A stretch of DNA of 64,000 bases from Ypsolopha sequella (GCA_934047225.1 OW203986.1:13147221-13211220), one strand, 5' to 3'. Shown: positions 44,314 through 57,779, numbered from the stretch's first letter. Notes: generated by a model not told the origin, from the sequence alone. Numbers and translations are program-made.

Positions 44314-45595
44314 ATGGACTGTCTTTCTGAACGCCAATGTTGTTTTTTATTTTTAGTCAGGTATTCAGTGACTAAGCACCTGAAATTGGTAAAAAAGTTG
44401 TCCTGTACACAACAAATTGTACCGGACGAACGTAAGCAAATGGACGCTGCGTATTTCGATTTTGGGAAAGCGATCGACGCAGTTGATAATGACATCCTTT
44501 TGATGAAGCTAGCGGCGGCGGCTGGATTCACTCCCCAGTTGCTTAATTTCTTTAGCAGTTACTTGCGAGATACGCGGCAATATGTGAATTTCCGGGGTGC
44601 AACATCGGCTCCGTATTTCACATATGTTGGAGTGAGTCAGGGCAACAATCTTGGGCTCCTGACATTTTTACTAATGATGAACGACCTTCCAAACGTCATC
44701 AGGAGCGCACTTTTTCTCTTATTTGCGGATGACCTCAAATTTGTCTTCAATATTGAAGATGAGACTGATTCTGAGAGACTATAGCAATAGATTAAGAGGG
44801 TAGTACAACAATCTTCACTTCAATGTGTCTAAGTGCATGGTATTGTAATATAATCGCGCGCGAGATCCACATCGGCAACATTACGAGACGAAGGGGGCTG
44901 CGCTGATGCGCATCGATAGCGTCAAGGACGTGATAATGAATGCTGAGTTTACGTTCCGAGATCACATTGTGGTTATCTGTAAATAAGCATTTAAGAAGTT
45001 AGGGTTTATACTGCGGCAGGCCAGGAGTTTTAATAGTATGTTAGCCGTAAAAGCTCTTTATAATGCGTTAGTATCCAGAAATTTAAAAAGTAGTGCAATA
45101 TCTGGAATCCCCATGAGTCTATACAGTCACATTGTGGAAAGGATTCAAAACAAGTTTGTTCGCTGGCTGTATTTAAAAAAATATGGTGTTTATCCATACT
45201 ATGCACTTATGTATCCAACCCTATTTTTTATAGGTATGGCTGGATAAATAAGTTGGAAGTTGGAAGAGACCTGGCGCTAGTAATTTTTTTTTTTCAAGTT
45301 TTACGTGGTAGATTATTCAATCTGCGTTTACTAGTGTCGTTGGAGCTGTTTGTGCCGGATAACTATCTTCACGCGAGAAATCATAATTTGTTTTGCGGGC
45401 AGCATGCGCTCACTAATATGTGTGCACTCAAAGAGTCAACAGAATCGAAAATCTTACAGATTTGTTCTTTGACGGAGTTTGCAAAAACTGCTTTAAATAT
45501 AATTTGTTACCAATGGCATTAGGTTAGCCTGTAAAGATTGTGTACTATAAATGTAAAAAATAAATAAAATAAAATAAATAAATAAAAATGATCAC
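44314..45595 (+). pseudogene. Jockey-like LINE, 5'-truncated, reverse transcriptase remnant
   Basis: The first 156 codons are open and hold polymerase blocks: AYFDFGKAIDAVDNDILLMK (catalytic Asp block), YVGVSQGNNLGLLTFLLM (normally GVPQGS.LGPLLF) and LFADDLKFVF with the catalytic FADD. A stop at 44784 is followed, across more stops, by NAEFTFRDHIVVICK, AFKKLGFILRQARSFNSM, VKALYNALVSRNLKSS, VERIQNKFVRWLYLKK and VSLELFVPDNYLHARNHNLF, the usual jockey C-terminal order. It ends in (aaat)n at 45555-45590. Endonuclease and 5' part are missing. Dead copy. Confidence 0.85.
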
Positions 45596-46336
45596 GTTCA
45601 TTATTCTAAACATATACTAGCCGCAAAAATATGTTTATATTTTTAATTTAAGTTTTTCAAAAACTTATTTAAACTTATTAAAACTTTAATATATACCTTC
45701 TAACCAATACCAACTTATTGCTTTTTGGAAGTATACACATTATTGGCGTTCTTGGTTTAGTCAAATATTTTGTTTTATGATCTTGCCAAATCTTGAAAAT
45801 GAATGTTAAACGCGTTTGAAAATTCATGTAGATTTTTTAATAATATATATGAAGCACCAGGTTTTGGTGCTCAATATCTAAATTTAGTAATTACAAGACG
45901 TTAGCATTCGCTAATACATTAAGTGGTATGATACTAAGCAAAAATGCAATGACACTAAGTAAACTAAAAATAAATTTCCAACAAAACAGCCGAGTCGTTA
46001 TCGTTCCCCAAGTTTACTTCTTCACCAAGAACAATATTTTCCAATTTAAGTGACAAAGTGCACTTATAGTAGCTCTGAAACCAAAACTTCCCCATTTCAA
46101 ACAACAAAGCAGAGCGGGATGTTGCCCAACTAAAGTTCTTTTATATTGAACTCCCTTACACTATATAGTAGGGGCAACGAGTGATGGCACCTATGACAGA
46201 TGCGTTTAGTAATGGGGTTGATTTGTTGTTTCGGTTAAAAAAAAATAAATGTGAGTTTACTCAACATTAGACACGTCATAGAACATTCAACGTAATAATA
46301 CAAAAGGCAAATGTGCCAAATCTGCTTGGAACAACA
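45596..46336. other. Unannotated stretch
   Basis: Only a small hairpin 'gaagcaccaggttttggtgc' near 45850. Nothing else recognised. Confidence 0.4.
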
Positions 46337-46500
46337 AATTTGTGTGTTTTTTTTAGCTAATACTGAAATATTTTGTAGAGAAAATAATATCGAATTTAAG
46401 TAGAATATTGGATTTAGGTCCCTCCAGATTTCTATTACCTATTTTATGAAAAAAAAAATACAAGCTGATCTCTTAACCGCGTTCTTGAAACGAACTTTTT
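46337..46500 (-). repeat. Uninterrupted partner of 9518-10091
   Basis: Contains, on the minus strand, 'aaaatatttcagtattagct', 'ggacctaaatccaatatt' and 'gaacgcggttaagagatc' close together, showing the pre-insertion state of the other copy. Confidence 0.7.
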
Positions 46501-48613
46501 TGTGAATAAAGTATTTAGTAACTTATTAGTAGTAGTTAGTGATTATTATGACAATAATAAATAATAGATATATTCATTTATGTGATTACTCAGTCTCAGT
46601 TGTTCAATAATTTTCACAATTAAATTGCCTAACCTCTAGACCTTGTATTAACCACTTATAGAATTACTTATAGACCAAGAGTTGAGTAGAACATACATAC
46701 ATATACATATATACTCACGCCAGTCTCCCAGTTGAGAAGAAAATACAAATTATATTGAAATTATAAAAAAAAAAACAATCACTTTTATAGTTTTTTCAAA
46801 TTTTCTGGAAGTAGAATCTCAATAATCAAATGGTATTGATGGTGTTGTCTCTTACCTACTTCTTAATCAACTGCATACAGAGCGGTAGCGCACCTAGCAA
46901 AGCGGAAACGTGAACTTTTGCGTCATTATTTGGAAATTTTATTTCTTCCGGATCCGCAGCGCTGAATCCAGCTCGTCAAGCAGGCTGAAAAATTCGCGGG
47001 ATCCAGCTGGATTGCTAGATGAGGGATCCAGCAATTGCAATCCCTAACGACGGTTGCTCTACTAGGAAGTATCAAATATATTACGAGTATGTCGTTAGAC
47101 TTCGGTTTCACCAAGGATTTAGTGTCTAGCACAATGGTGTCCTTTTGGCATTCATATTACGGGGTGGCGGCGTAGTGGATCTATAAAATGAAAAACTATG
47201 GAGGCGGAGACTCATAGCATTTGCTATGCCGTAGCAAAAAGAAGACGTGAATGTTCCAGACAAGTCACTAGTAGAGGAAAAATATCGCCAAGCTTCGGGT
47301 GTAAATATTATGTTTTTTCATATAGGGGAAACAGTACATACTAATCACGTTAGTTTCAAATTAAGTCCTGGAAGAAAATATTTTTTTTTAGATTTTTTGT
47401 TTATTAATGTTTCGATTGACTGTGCTATCGATTTACTAACTGGTAATATTGTTGAATAAAAAAGAAAAAGGCCAGACAGTACACTTCGGGGATATCTTGT
47501 CGATACACGTTTTCGTGATTAAAGCAAAATGTTTAGTGATGTCCCCAAGCGCTAAAAGCAAAACTGTCGATAGTGTCGATACTCTTGCCATGTTGGACGC
47601 ATTCAGCAATCGCATGAAACACTGAAAAGCTTTCAGGATTCTGTTTCGTCATACTACAAAAAAGAGTATATTAGTCTATAATTTTGTTTGTTAATATATT
47701 TCTTGTTATTTATTACTACAATAGTTGTGGCTTAAAGATTACAGGATAGTAGATAATATATTTTATTATAAGGTGATTTTTTCGTATGTTTCGAAAAGTA
47801 CCTTATTTTGTCAAATAAGTTTTAGGTAAACATAAAAAATATACTTGTATAATTTACGATTTCAATGAAACAAAAACCTCTTCATAGAAACCCCTATACT
47901 CATCGTGTAAATTTGGATTTTACAGAACCATGCTGGTAATCAAATAAATAAAGGTTGAAAGAAATGATAATTTAGAATGTTGATACTTGTGACCATGGTC
48001 GTCAGAAGTTGGTGGTTCTGAAGTTCGTCTATGTGTTTGTGTATCTCCCTTTTTCATCTATCTCTTTCATTGATTTCTTTCTATCTGTCTCGCCGGAGCT
48101 AACTTTATTCGGTACTTTAAGTTTGATATAATACAAATTAAACTTGTCTACAAAATCGTAATTTTCATAACTACACCATCGCTTCACTTGCATTCTCGAA
48201 ATTTTTTGAGTTAAAGTACCTAAAACTTAATAAGTTACAAAAAAGGATTGTTTACAATACAAGTTGTATTGTTTGATGCTGCAATAAATAGCAAAAATAT
48301 TCTAGGAAAAAGTTATACAATTTTATAATTTTCTAATCGCATTCTAACCGGGCAGACTACAAAATTGGCCATATCGTTTTCTCTATAAATAGCTGGAGTA
48401 CGTCAAAAAAGTTTCTTTGAAACATATCGTAATTTTTTGATTAAATTTGGTAAGTGTCCTGATATTTAATGGGTCAGGTCATAGTTAGAACTTACATTAT
48501 GATTTCTAGCTTCTTTGATAGGAGATCTTACAACGGAGAATTCCTCTGAGAATTAATTATTAAAACTGTATGTATAAAAATTGCTATTGACTGTTACTGA
48601 GCAACTGTTTAGT
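46501..48613. other. Long stretch, no gene recognised
   Basis: 46945-47035 holds several 'gatccagc' words ('gcgggatccagctggatt'). 47247-47459 is an unclassified 70-codon frame. Otherwise AT-rich and featureless. Confidence 0.4.
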
Positions 48614-49208
48614 TAATCATAATAAGCTATTTGACAACATTGAAAATACATTACAAATTGTGGTCATTCTATCAGATAATAGCCTAAAAAAGACATATTT
48701 CACGTTATTTAAACTAAATTACGCATATTTTTTGCAAATTACGTGAAATAAAATATAATATTTTAAAATATATTATCTTATCTGTGACGGCAATGTGCCG
48801 CGAACGCTCTGTGATTGGTGGCAACTCATGGTGACGTCACATGCAAGTAAACATGGATTCCTAGACTGATTGTTGTTTACATTTTATGTTTTCTGAGTGT
48901 TAAATTCGATCTGTGAAGCACTTTTCGGTCAATTTTGGATAAATTTTGTAATGAGAATTCACTTAGGTGCACTGTTTTGTTGAGGTTATGTGAACTTGTT
49001 TACTAGCGTGTGACGTCACGCGCGTCACGTGACCAGCGCCATTACAGAAACATCGTTTTCGGAGCGATTTTTAAAACGTAAACTTAAATATTTATTTTAT
49101 TAATAAAACAGTAAAATTTCTCGGAAATATCAAAGGAGTGTGCTTATTATGTTATAAATAATCATTTAAAATTACGTCCGAAATTAGTCAAATAGCCTAT
49201 TGTAATTA
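48614..49208. mobile_element. ~595-bp MITE carrying CRE-like sites
   Basis: Ends 'taatcataataagctatttg' (48614) and 'caaatagcctattgtaatta' (49208) are inverted matches. The interior has two exact TGACGTCA palindromes (48832-48839 and 49011-49018) and a CACGTG (49026-49031). No ORF. Confidence 0.7.
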
Positions 49209-51700
49209 CTAAATTCTCTTTATCTTTTTATAATTTTTATTGTAAGTATAAAGGATGTATCATTTAATTTTCTAATCGTTTATCCATAAAAGATCATTAT
49301 ATTATTATGTTCGTAATCTGAATGATAACGATTAATTTCGTAAACTTCAAATTAGTTAGAGTAACGCACCGTTTTACCACTTGTTGTTAGGCACGCATAA
49401 ACTCGGGCACTTTTCCAGAAACTAGTAAAACTGCACGTTTTTATTATTTTTAAATACTGTTTCAAAAAACTGATTAACTATACACACGTTTATAAACCCA
49501 TAAACCTCCAAAATCTCAAAGTAACAGGCCAAAGGAATGTTGTATTAAAAATGTCATCGAACTGGGAATAGGAAACAAAAGTACACAATACGCTCGGCTC
49601 TTTTCAAGTCGTGAAAACCGATACGTAGTCTCCTAGTGCACGCTGAGCCGTATACAATCCGTACCATATTTCATGTTCTATGCGCTTTGTGAAAGAAAAT
49701 ACATTTTTCACTATCTTCAGAGCTTTCGAACTACATTTTCTTTGTTTGCTGTGACTCTTGGAATCTCCGTCTATAATGTATCTTTCATTTGAATTCCGAA
49801 TCGATCGTGTCAATTACGTTTTTCCGGAATTTCACTTGAGAAGAGACATAAAGTCTCACGTAATCAGAGAAATCACATCCGCAGAGCATCGAGTCGATTA
49901 CGTGGAAGGGGTTTGTATAAAAAGTGAATGTACAAAATTGGAAAGCGTTCGATTGCGATCCGGAATGAGTCCTCGTTTGCCAACACTTGGTGATTCATTT
50001 GCTAGAGTCCCGAGAGAGCGATCCTCATTTGCGTTTGTAGCGACGACTACATTACGAGGACACGTAATCCTATATTCTTTGAGACTTGAAATTAAAATAT
50101 TTTAGTTTCAACATGGAGAGTGAATCTCGAATTTAATATGCTCTAATGTAATAACTTTGCCTCCGAGGCATCGTGTAACAAAAGGCTGTTGAAATTTGCA
50201 GTGAGAGTTGCATCATGAGTTGTGGAGAATGCTCAACCTTTCAAGAGAGGGGGAGCTAGTAGGATAGTGACATCCCCCACTTAGGTCTCTTAGCGAAGTC
50301 GGGTCGTCATTTAAAACAAAGGACGAAATTGCCCGAGGTCGCGAGTATGCATTCTGACGTCGTTCGTGCGTAGTACAATGTGCGGTCGAGTGCTGTGGAC
50401 TTGCGACGGATCTGTCAAAGCCTCCCACCCTATCCACTTAGGCTTTGAATTTCAGCCTATTGTTTTACCTATGACTGAAGTTTTGCTTACTGAAAATACC
50501 TACATGCTTTAACAGTAAATGTACTATTGTATTGTATGAAATAGGTTTGTGAAATTTTGGTCGTTTATTTAAACAGAAGAACCCTAAGACTAAATCTTAA
50601 CAATTTGAATCAATACAATGAAATCAGTTATTTAAATCAATTTGGTGATTGATATGCAGATGATTAATTTAAATCTATAAATTCTGATTTGAATAGGTTA
50701 TCTTTGATTGGGGTTTACTTTAGTTTTGAATATATATTTTGAATATGCTCATAAATATTATGATCGAAAACAAATAGATTAAAACCCAAACGTTAGTATT
50801 AGGTAAAATCAAAAGCACTTATTTATAAAAACTTATTGTTTGCTGCTGCCGTTGAAACTTAAATATCGTTGTTAATTATGGGCTACTAGTACAGTTTGTG
50901 TTTAAAAAAAACTATTTTTTTCGGAAAAAACCACCAGGCTTTTTTACTCATATAAATAAAGAACTTATATATATATATATACAAAAACACAAAAAATATA
51001 ATTATAGGTAAAATATATTTCGACCACTAATTGTGGTCGGCATCAGTTACACAATTATGAATAAACGTAAAAAATTAATAATTATAGATTATAGATACTT
51101 ATGATACTGAATATTTTATTTTTATATAAAATAAATAAAGAACGTGATCCCAAAGTTGACGTTTTGTTTAAAAAGGGTTTCATGACTGTGGTAACTTTTT
51201 TAATCGTTAAGTAATATGAGCGTCAACGAAAAGGGCCGGAGTGACCCAGCATTAAATTTAGCTTACAGTGGGCACGTGATAGATTGCCGAGAGGCTGGCT
51301 ACTCGTTTATTTTTTATTAAATGCCCTGGCATCTGGCTTCAATTGCGGTAACAGCTTTTTGTACCTCCTTTTTGTTTATGCAGGAATATTTTATTCTGAA
51401 GCTTTAATGCGCAGCCCTTAAATTAAAATAAAGTAAACTTAATGCCCGAGACTTCTTTTTTATTGTGTGTTCTTTTAAAAGTGCTGTCGATCTTCCAGTG
51501 ACTTCTGATGATGGTGAGTCATGAAGCCACATTCTGATTTAAAGAAATATCTTCAAGTAATACTCAAGCGCTGAATGACCCAATCAAGCGTACTTTAAGG
51601 TGAGGAATTTCTTCGAAACATCGAAGTTCTCTTTAACCCGTTCAGTTGTTGATTTTGGATAACAATCGAAAAACAATAGATGTGAAGTGAATACAATACA
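49209..51700. other. Stretch with one 115-codon ORF, otherwise featureless
   Basis: 49758-50105 (+) encodes MESPSIMYLSFEFRIDRVNY... with many Arg and Ser, no recognised domain. 50210-50440 is GC-richer. 51005-51050 has 'tatttcgaccactaattgtg' and 'gtcggcatcagt', the element end also seen at 22105, 27401 and 57087. Confidence 0.35.
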
Positions 51701-52000
51701 CAGTGTGAACAGTGAAATGCAAGTCACAGTCACTCGCTACACACACGTTTCACCGACGACTGTTACGTCCCAACGTGAGTGGTGAGCTCTATCCCCGTAC
51801 TTTGGGCAAAATTACGCTTTTAAGGGTATTTTAGCTCATTTTACGCTTTTCAAGATGTTTTCCTTCACTGTTCAGGAAGTGGTAAGTGATATAGTAAGAC
51901 AAATAAATTCTGAAAAACTCGTTGGTGAATGCCCATCGGGGATCGAACCTGGATCTCAGGATTGAGAGTCCAGCGTTCTACACCTGAGGTACCACTGCTT
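51701..52000 (-). mobile_element. tRNA-headed SINE, copy 6, antisense
   Basis: The B box mirror 'gggatcgaacctggatctca' (51937) and A box mirror 'ttctacacctgaggtacc' (51977) mark the head on the right. Body words: 'gtgaaatgcaagtcacagtc', 'ttcaccgacgactgttac', 'ccccgtactttgggca'. Complete except for its 3' end. Confidence 0.85.
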
Positions 52001-52558
52001 AAAACTGTAAACTAACTTTACATAGTGTTTTTACACTAAACTAAACTAAACTAACTTAAACCTAAACCAGTTTTGTTAACCTAAAACTAAACCAACTTAC
52101 CTAATCTAACTTAACCTAGTGTTTTTATAAACTACCGGATTTGACAATAACCCTGCGATATATTAAATTGTGTAAAGACAACTCAATCATAATCATAATT
52201 TACTTGAATTGTCGACATATTCGAGAAAAAAATAAAAACTGGGCCACGTGGTTGATTTATAATTATTGTTTTCTCATGGAAACATCAAATAGATTGAATA
52301 TTTGTTGGTGGTTTGTCACAACTCTTAATATAATTATAAATTTTTCAAATGAGAATATATTATGACATTTATATAATAAAAATTCTTAGCCTCAACCTTC
52401 ACCTGTATTAGAATGGTAGAGCAAAAATTAGGGCAACGTATTCTGATATTATTTGTTAACAATTTCATAAAGAGTAACTTAATACTTTGTTAACATAAGA
52501 ACGCTTTTGTATAGAATTGGATTGACAGCCATTAATAATACATAATTATAAACACATT
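52001..52558. other. Unannotated stretch
   Basis: 52040-52110 is built from short 'aaactaaacta' and 'aacctaa' words. No gene. Confidence 0.4.
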
Positions 52559-52720
52559 AAAGCCGATTCCGAAGGCTTTAATTTTAGTTTTAGTGCTGTC
52601 CAAACAAAACTTTGCTCATTGCAAAATAGTCTTTAATTGTTGGAAACAGAAGCTAAATTGCCTTTGAATAAATTTAGTTTTGACAGCACTAAAACTAAAA
52701 TTAAAGCCTCCAGAATCAGC
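52559..52720. mobile_element. ~160-bp MITE, copy B
   Basis: 'aagccgattccgaaggcttt' and 'aaagcctccagaatcagct' ends; 'ttagttttagtgctgtcc' mirrored by 'tgacagcactaaaactaaa'. Better preserved arms than the copy at 17810-17957. Confidence 0.85.
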
Positions 52721-53078
52721 TATATTATCTGATTTAGTATTTTTTCTATAATAATTTTGTTATTTACGGATTCTCAATTATTTTAAATCAAATTAATTTT
52801 TCAATAACCCCGGTTTTCAAGCGTATCTAAATAATGTAACTAATAGACTTTATTGAACGAGTAAGCAAACAAACAAAATTCTGAGAGTCTTCTTGAACAA
52901 TCCGGCGTTTGTATATATGTATAAATGTTTGTACGACAATAACTCAAGTATTGTTGATCAGAACATCATGAAATTTTTTAAGCGAGTAAATGAGACAAAA
53001 ATATTTTTTAGTTCAAACATGAGCCAAATCGGTCAAGCTAGAATCACGAGTTTACAGTTCGGGGCGAACTATTAGTAT

Positions 53079-53331
53079 CAACGTGTAACAGAAAGGTGTA
53101 ACCATATTTGAAGAGCTTATTCAGTCCATAGTATAGAACAACTTTTACTATGAAGTCAACACTGAAATCTCAAAAAAAAAATGCCCTTCCATACATTTCA
53201 GCAAGCGGCATTGCAATTTTTCTATGAATCGAGTATTTTTTTCTTTCGATATTCCGGATTTAAAAGTTGTTCTTAACCAATGACTGAATAAGCTCTTCAA
53301 ATATGGTTATACCTTTCTGTTACACATTGTA
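53079..53331. mobile_element. ~253-bp mariner-type MITE
   Basis: 'caacgtgtaacagaaaggtg' (53079) mirrored by 'acctttctgttacacattgt' (53331), arms continuing through 'catatttgaagagcttattc' and 'gaataagctcttcaaatatg'. TA adjoins both ends. One end of another copy is at 63159-63207. Confidence 0.85.
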
Positions 53332-55835
53332 TAACAAATCACATATCAAAAGACTAAGATTTGCGGCTTAATAGATTTTGATTTAATTAACGGTACTTGT
53401 CATTAATTAATGGATCAGATATGTAATCAGTTAATCTAATTATAAACGTGCTTTGACATCTGCATTAACCAGACATTCAACATAAAAAATTACCAAATGT
53501 AACTTCTGTCTGTAATAATCGGCATAATCTCTATTTACCTACAGAAATATACTAAGTCAGTCTTGCTTAATCTCACTTTTTGGGTTATCTATCAGATCAT
53601 CTAGAGTTTTTTAATTTTAAATTCTCATTTCTATTTAGTTAAATTTTATGAGATGGTAAAAAGGTTTCTATAAAGACATATTTAAACATAAAACTTATTT
53701 TCTCCTTCGGTTTACAAAGAAAAGCGAAGACTTTTCACAGATTCTTCATTAAAACTAAAAAGTTAATCGGACCCTCGTTAAATCGGTCCCATAGCTCAGC
53801 CACCGCAAATTCTTCCGCTCAAGTTTGTGCCCTGACAAATGTGTTCGTTCATGCTAGCCCTTTGTAATTTGTCGGCATTCCAAATTATGCTGTTTTTCAG
53901 TACTTCATACCGCCGTAACTAAGGGTTTAATTACTATATTTAAATGGTATCTATCATAAAATTCATTTAAGAGGCTATGCGAATTTTATTTTTGTCACTG
54001 TCACTCCAAGCGAAAAATCGCGCAGTGCGAGAGAGATGGATTCAGGGCAAAGGGGAAAAATCTTAGTTTTATATTTTTATTAAAAAAACTACAATAGCTA
54101 GCCAAATTTCATATATTAAATCTCTAAATACTGTTGAAACACACCTAATAAAATATGTTTGAGTTCTGTATATGGTTATTATTCGTCAAACGAGGAGAAA
54201 AAGTGTGTTTGAAGACCTCAATTCAACAATTATTTCTATGGAAGAAAATTTATCCAAACATGTTTTCCAATTTCAAAACCCTAGATTATATAGTCAAAAT
54301 GCATATACCAGAAATATATTAATATTTTTCGTGTATTTCATGAAATACACAGAAAAGAAACACCCGTATTTTTTTCGCATATCGCCTTAATATTTAATCA
54401 TAACACGTATTTCATCTGTAAGATGCATCCGAGCCACGATCTGGACGGCGGTCTATTGTTTTAGCAATAAATTATGAGAATTAAAAGGGTCAATTGAAAC
54501 AAAGCTGTGGCTATGGTATTTGTTATTGATTTGTTGTAAATTAATATAATATGTAATTTATACTAAAAGAATACATAATCCTATGGTACTTAAATATATA
54601 TGAATAAATCATGGTAGAAATGTTAAATGGCTACCGCTTATGAGCCAGATAATTAATGTATTTGTATATATGTTATTACAGAAAATTCCCTGCAAATACA
54701 AAATACTATAATGTCTACATAGTTATACAAAAACAAACTAAAATTTAAAGCACAATCACAAACTATTGAAGTGAACCAAACATATCTCATCAAACAACGT
54801 GCAGTGTTTACTCAAGACTGTACATAGAACGTCTACGTCGTAGACCATCTACGGCGTAGCTCGGTATAGCGCTACGGTGCTACGAGACGACGTGTTCCAA
54901 CCATTGAGCTGGAAACAGTTACTCGATTAGGCATGAGGTATACGGTTTAGTGAAGTTGTCTTTGGTCAGGAGAGCATTGGGAATGTGGTTTTTATGTATT
55001 TAGGTTATAACTTTATTTTTCTTGCCTAGGTTAGGTTTATTGTTCAGACTAGCAAATTGATTTAATAGTGAATTTCGGAGGATCTTTTTCATGTAACGTT
55101 TTGAAATTTTTCGAAGGGAAATATTACACCTACCAACTCTTTTTCTTTTATAATGTTAATCCTAAAATACAAATACAAATAAAAATAAAAGTTTGAATAT
55201 TAGTAAGAAAATATTATTAGTGAAAAGTGTGCGGCCTTCTTATTCAAAAGTTAATTAAAATTATAACAAAAATACTCACAATAAATCATTTACTTTTCTG
55301 AGGCGTTATTTATGGACTTATATATTTGATTTACGAATCTGGCTCATTCCGTGGACGTCATTCAAAATTTCATTAGGAATGAAAATTTATTAGATATTAT
55401 ATAGTAATTTCCGGAAATCAAACATGAAAGTACGGAATTTACAATGCGTTGATTTGCTTATAGCAGGAATACCTCGTCGTTATACTTACATTTTCTGAAA
55501 TATAATTTCCTCTTTAGGATGAATTTCTTTATTAGGAGTAATAATAATAATTTTGATTATTTGAGAATCAATCAAAGAATAATTGTATTATATTTATATA
55601 CCTTCTTTTCTTGAATGATATTTATATCTAAGGATATCGTTATGTACGTTGCCCATATACGCGGAATCACAAAATTTACATTCGTGTGTACCTATTTTCA
55701 ACTTACAAAAAATACATTTATTTTTTATTTAGTTTACATTATATATTTATGTAAAACACTTATTAAAATAATTATTTTTAGATATATTTAGGTACAATTA
55801 TATATTTTTTTTATATTTTAATTCTTTGTAAAAAG
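53332..55835. other. Long stretch, no gene recognised
   Basis: 54420-54490 resembles 42725-42800. 54825-54890 holds 'ctacgtcgtagaccatctac' and 'ggcgtagc...gctacgg' words typical of a MITE end. Otherwise AT-rich. Confidence 0.4.
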
Positions 55836-56196
55836 CACCGGTAGCTCAGGGATAGAAAGCTGGCTTCTCATTCTTAATATCCAGCGTTCTACCCCTGAGC
55901 TACCGCCACTGGTCGGGCATGCGTCAATGAGGTTTTCGGAATTTATATGCATAGTATTTGTTCTAACCACTTTCCGAATGGTGAAGGAAAACATCGCAAG
56001 GAAACCTGCATGCCCTATAAAGCGTGTATTTGTGCCCAAAGTACGGCCACAGTACGGCAATAGGGCACCACCCATCACATAAAGACGTAATAATCGTCGG
56101 TGAAACGCGGTTGTACCGAGTGTGGACTGTGACTTGCATTTCACAGTTGACACTCGAAACATCTCTGACACTCCGTCGGAGTTTCATGTCGTGATC
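55836..56196 (+). mobile_element. tRNA-headed SINE, copy 7, with inverted head
   Basis: The body is standard ('aacatcgcaaggaaacctgc', 'gtaataatcgtcggtgaaac', 'catgtcgtgatcata') with a small duplication at 'gtacggccacagtacggcaa'. The head is abnormal: A-box sequence 'ggtagctcagggatagaaag' (55840) is followed at 55881 by its mirror 'gttctacccctgagctacc', and no B box follows. Transcription of this copy by polymerase III is therefore doubtful. Confidence 0.85.
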
Positions 56197-56729
56197 ATAA
56201 ATATATATTTATAATTCGCACATGAAACATTCCTAAAATACATAGAAGGCACAAGGAAACGAAATTTAAAATTTTAATCCTCGTCTGATATCAGCGACTT
56301 AATATTTTTCAATTCGTTTGAAATTATTGAAATTTCCGTCCCAGCTCCGAGACTGTCGCCACGTTGGACGTAAAACGTTTGCGATAAAGTTTTTTGGTAT
56401 TACTCAGCATCTGCTGCACCTAAATCTACCCCAACAGTAGTCTCACCAACTTTTTCAATTTAACAGGTACGGATAAATCGTTCATTCTTTTTATTCGAAC
56501 ACAGCGCTCAGATAAACCCCCTAAAAGTTTAGGAGTAGGGGCCTCTAATATTGTTCGTTTCGAATTTGCCAAGTTTTGAAATCTCCTATCGGAAATTTAC
56601 TGTCTCGAAACGCTGCAGAATTCAGATTAGCTGTATTTTGTTTCGTGAAAGAAGTGAATGAACTAAGTATATTTGTAATATTTCAGCATAAATTTTATTT
56701 GTTTAAATTATCGCCACATCGTAAGATTA
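56197..56729. other. Unannotated stretch
   Basis: No gene recognised; the open frame at 56576-56944 runs into the MITE that follows. Confidence 0.4.
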
Positions 56730-56936
56730 GGCATATCATGACCTGCCTGGGCAGATCATATTTGTGTAAAACTAGGAGGTTTGCCTCGCTCCGTTCCGCT
56801 TTGCTCGGCTTCCCAAATTCATTTACATGTAAACCTAACACGCTCCTCCTCGCTCCGCTCGTCGTCGCACCTAGTTTTTGGCTTTTGTTGAAAGATTTTC
56901 GATTTCATACTTTACGATCTGCCCATGACATGTATA
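56730..56936. mobile_element. ~207-bp MITE
   Basis: 'tcatgacctgcctgggcaga' near the left end is mirrored by 'gatctgcccatgacatgta' at the right. Inside, 'cctcgctccgttccgctttg' and 'gctcctcctcgctccgctcg' are pyrimidine-rich. No ORF of its own. Confidence 0.65.
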
Positions 56937-57086
56937 CTGATTAAGCTAAAACTATAATGATTTTGATTTTTTTTTAGAAAGCGTAATATTTACTAAGTAA
57001 TAATGGCTTTTTTCAATTGTTTTATTAAATATAAATATATAGACTTTTATGAATACTGTAGTGTAAATTAAATAAAAAATACAACT

Positions 57087-57779
57087 TTAAATTTATATTT
57101 TGACCCACTTGGGATCGTCGTCAGTCGAATATGGAACATATCATAAACAAACTAGAATTAACATTATTTGTCTTCTTAGTAGTTTTAGATTATATTTTGT
57201 ATAGGTAGTATAAATTGATAGTTGCACATTATACTTGCTATGATATTGATATGACATCTGGGGGCACGGCAGTGCCCCCGCAAAGTCTCGCAGAAAAAAC
57301 GCGGAACGGCCGTACCATCCTTTTCTCGAAGCAACTCACGGCACTTTCAACCCCCCTGTATCTTCGTTGTGGGTGAAGCTAGAAGTCTGAAATTTCAGGA
57401 ACCAAGAGTACTTACTGATCCTATATCTGACCCCAAATTACAACTTTGTACCTATATTCGATTACGAAATATCTCAAGTCAAAGTTCCCTTATTTTGTCA
57501 CTGACTGACTGACACATCATCAAAAGTCTAAAGGTGTTCTAGCAGTCCTACAAACTTGAAATTTTGCATGCGGTTAGTGTTAAGTGTACATTGCAACAAA
57601 AAAATATAAAAATGTTATTTTCGGTTGGTAATTTAATATTTCCATACAAAGTCTATACAAAATGTATGTTTCCAGCTGCATCTATAAATTTGTATGACAC
57701 TAGATGACGTTGGTGGAATGCTGCTTTGCATTAAAGACGCCTAAAACGAAAAATTCTACGTAAAAGTTAAAGTGCGAAA
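57087..57779. repeat. Repeat-like region with a short hairpin
   Basis: 57087-57130 carries the dispersed end 'ttgacccacttgggatcgtc'. 57258-57277 is a hairpin with stem GGGGGCAC/GTGCCCCC. 'ctgactgactgacacatcat' at 57503 and the following 'ttttgcatgcggttagtg' are wording I recall from moderately repeated lepidopteran DNA. Boundaries not resolved. Confidence 0.45.

Noticed and set aside
54825..54890. 'ctacgtcgtag' and 'ggcgtagc' words as a possible regulatory array
   Set aside because: They look like the end of a miniature element, and the partner end could not be located.
55818..56187. Two overlapping minus-strand ORFs of 117 and 74 codons
   Set aside because: Both are antisense readings of the SINE at 55836-56196.
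56576..56944. 122-codon ORF
   Set aside because: Its C-terminal half translates the pyrimidine-rich core of a MITE (56730-56936).
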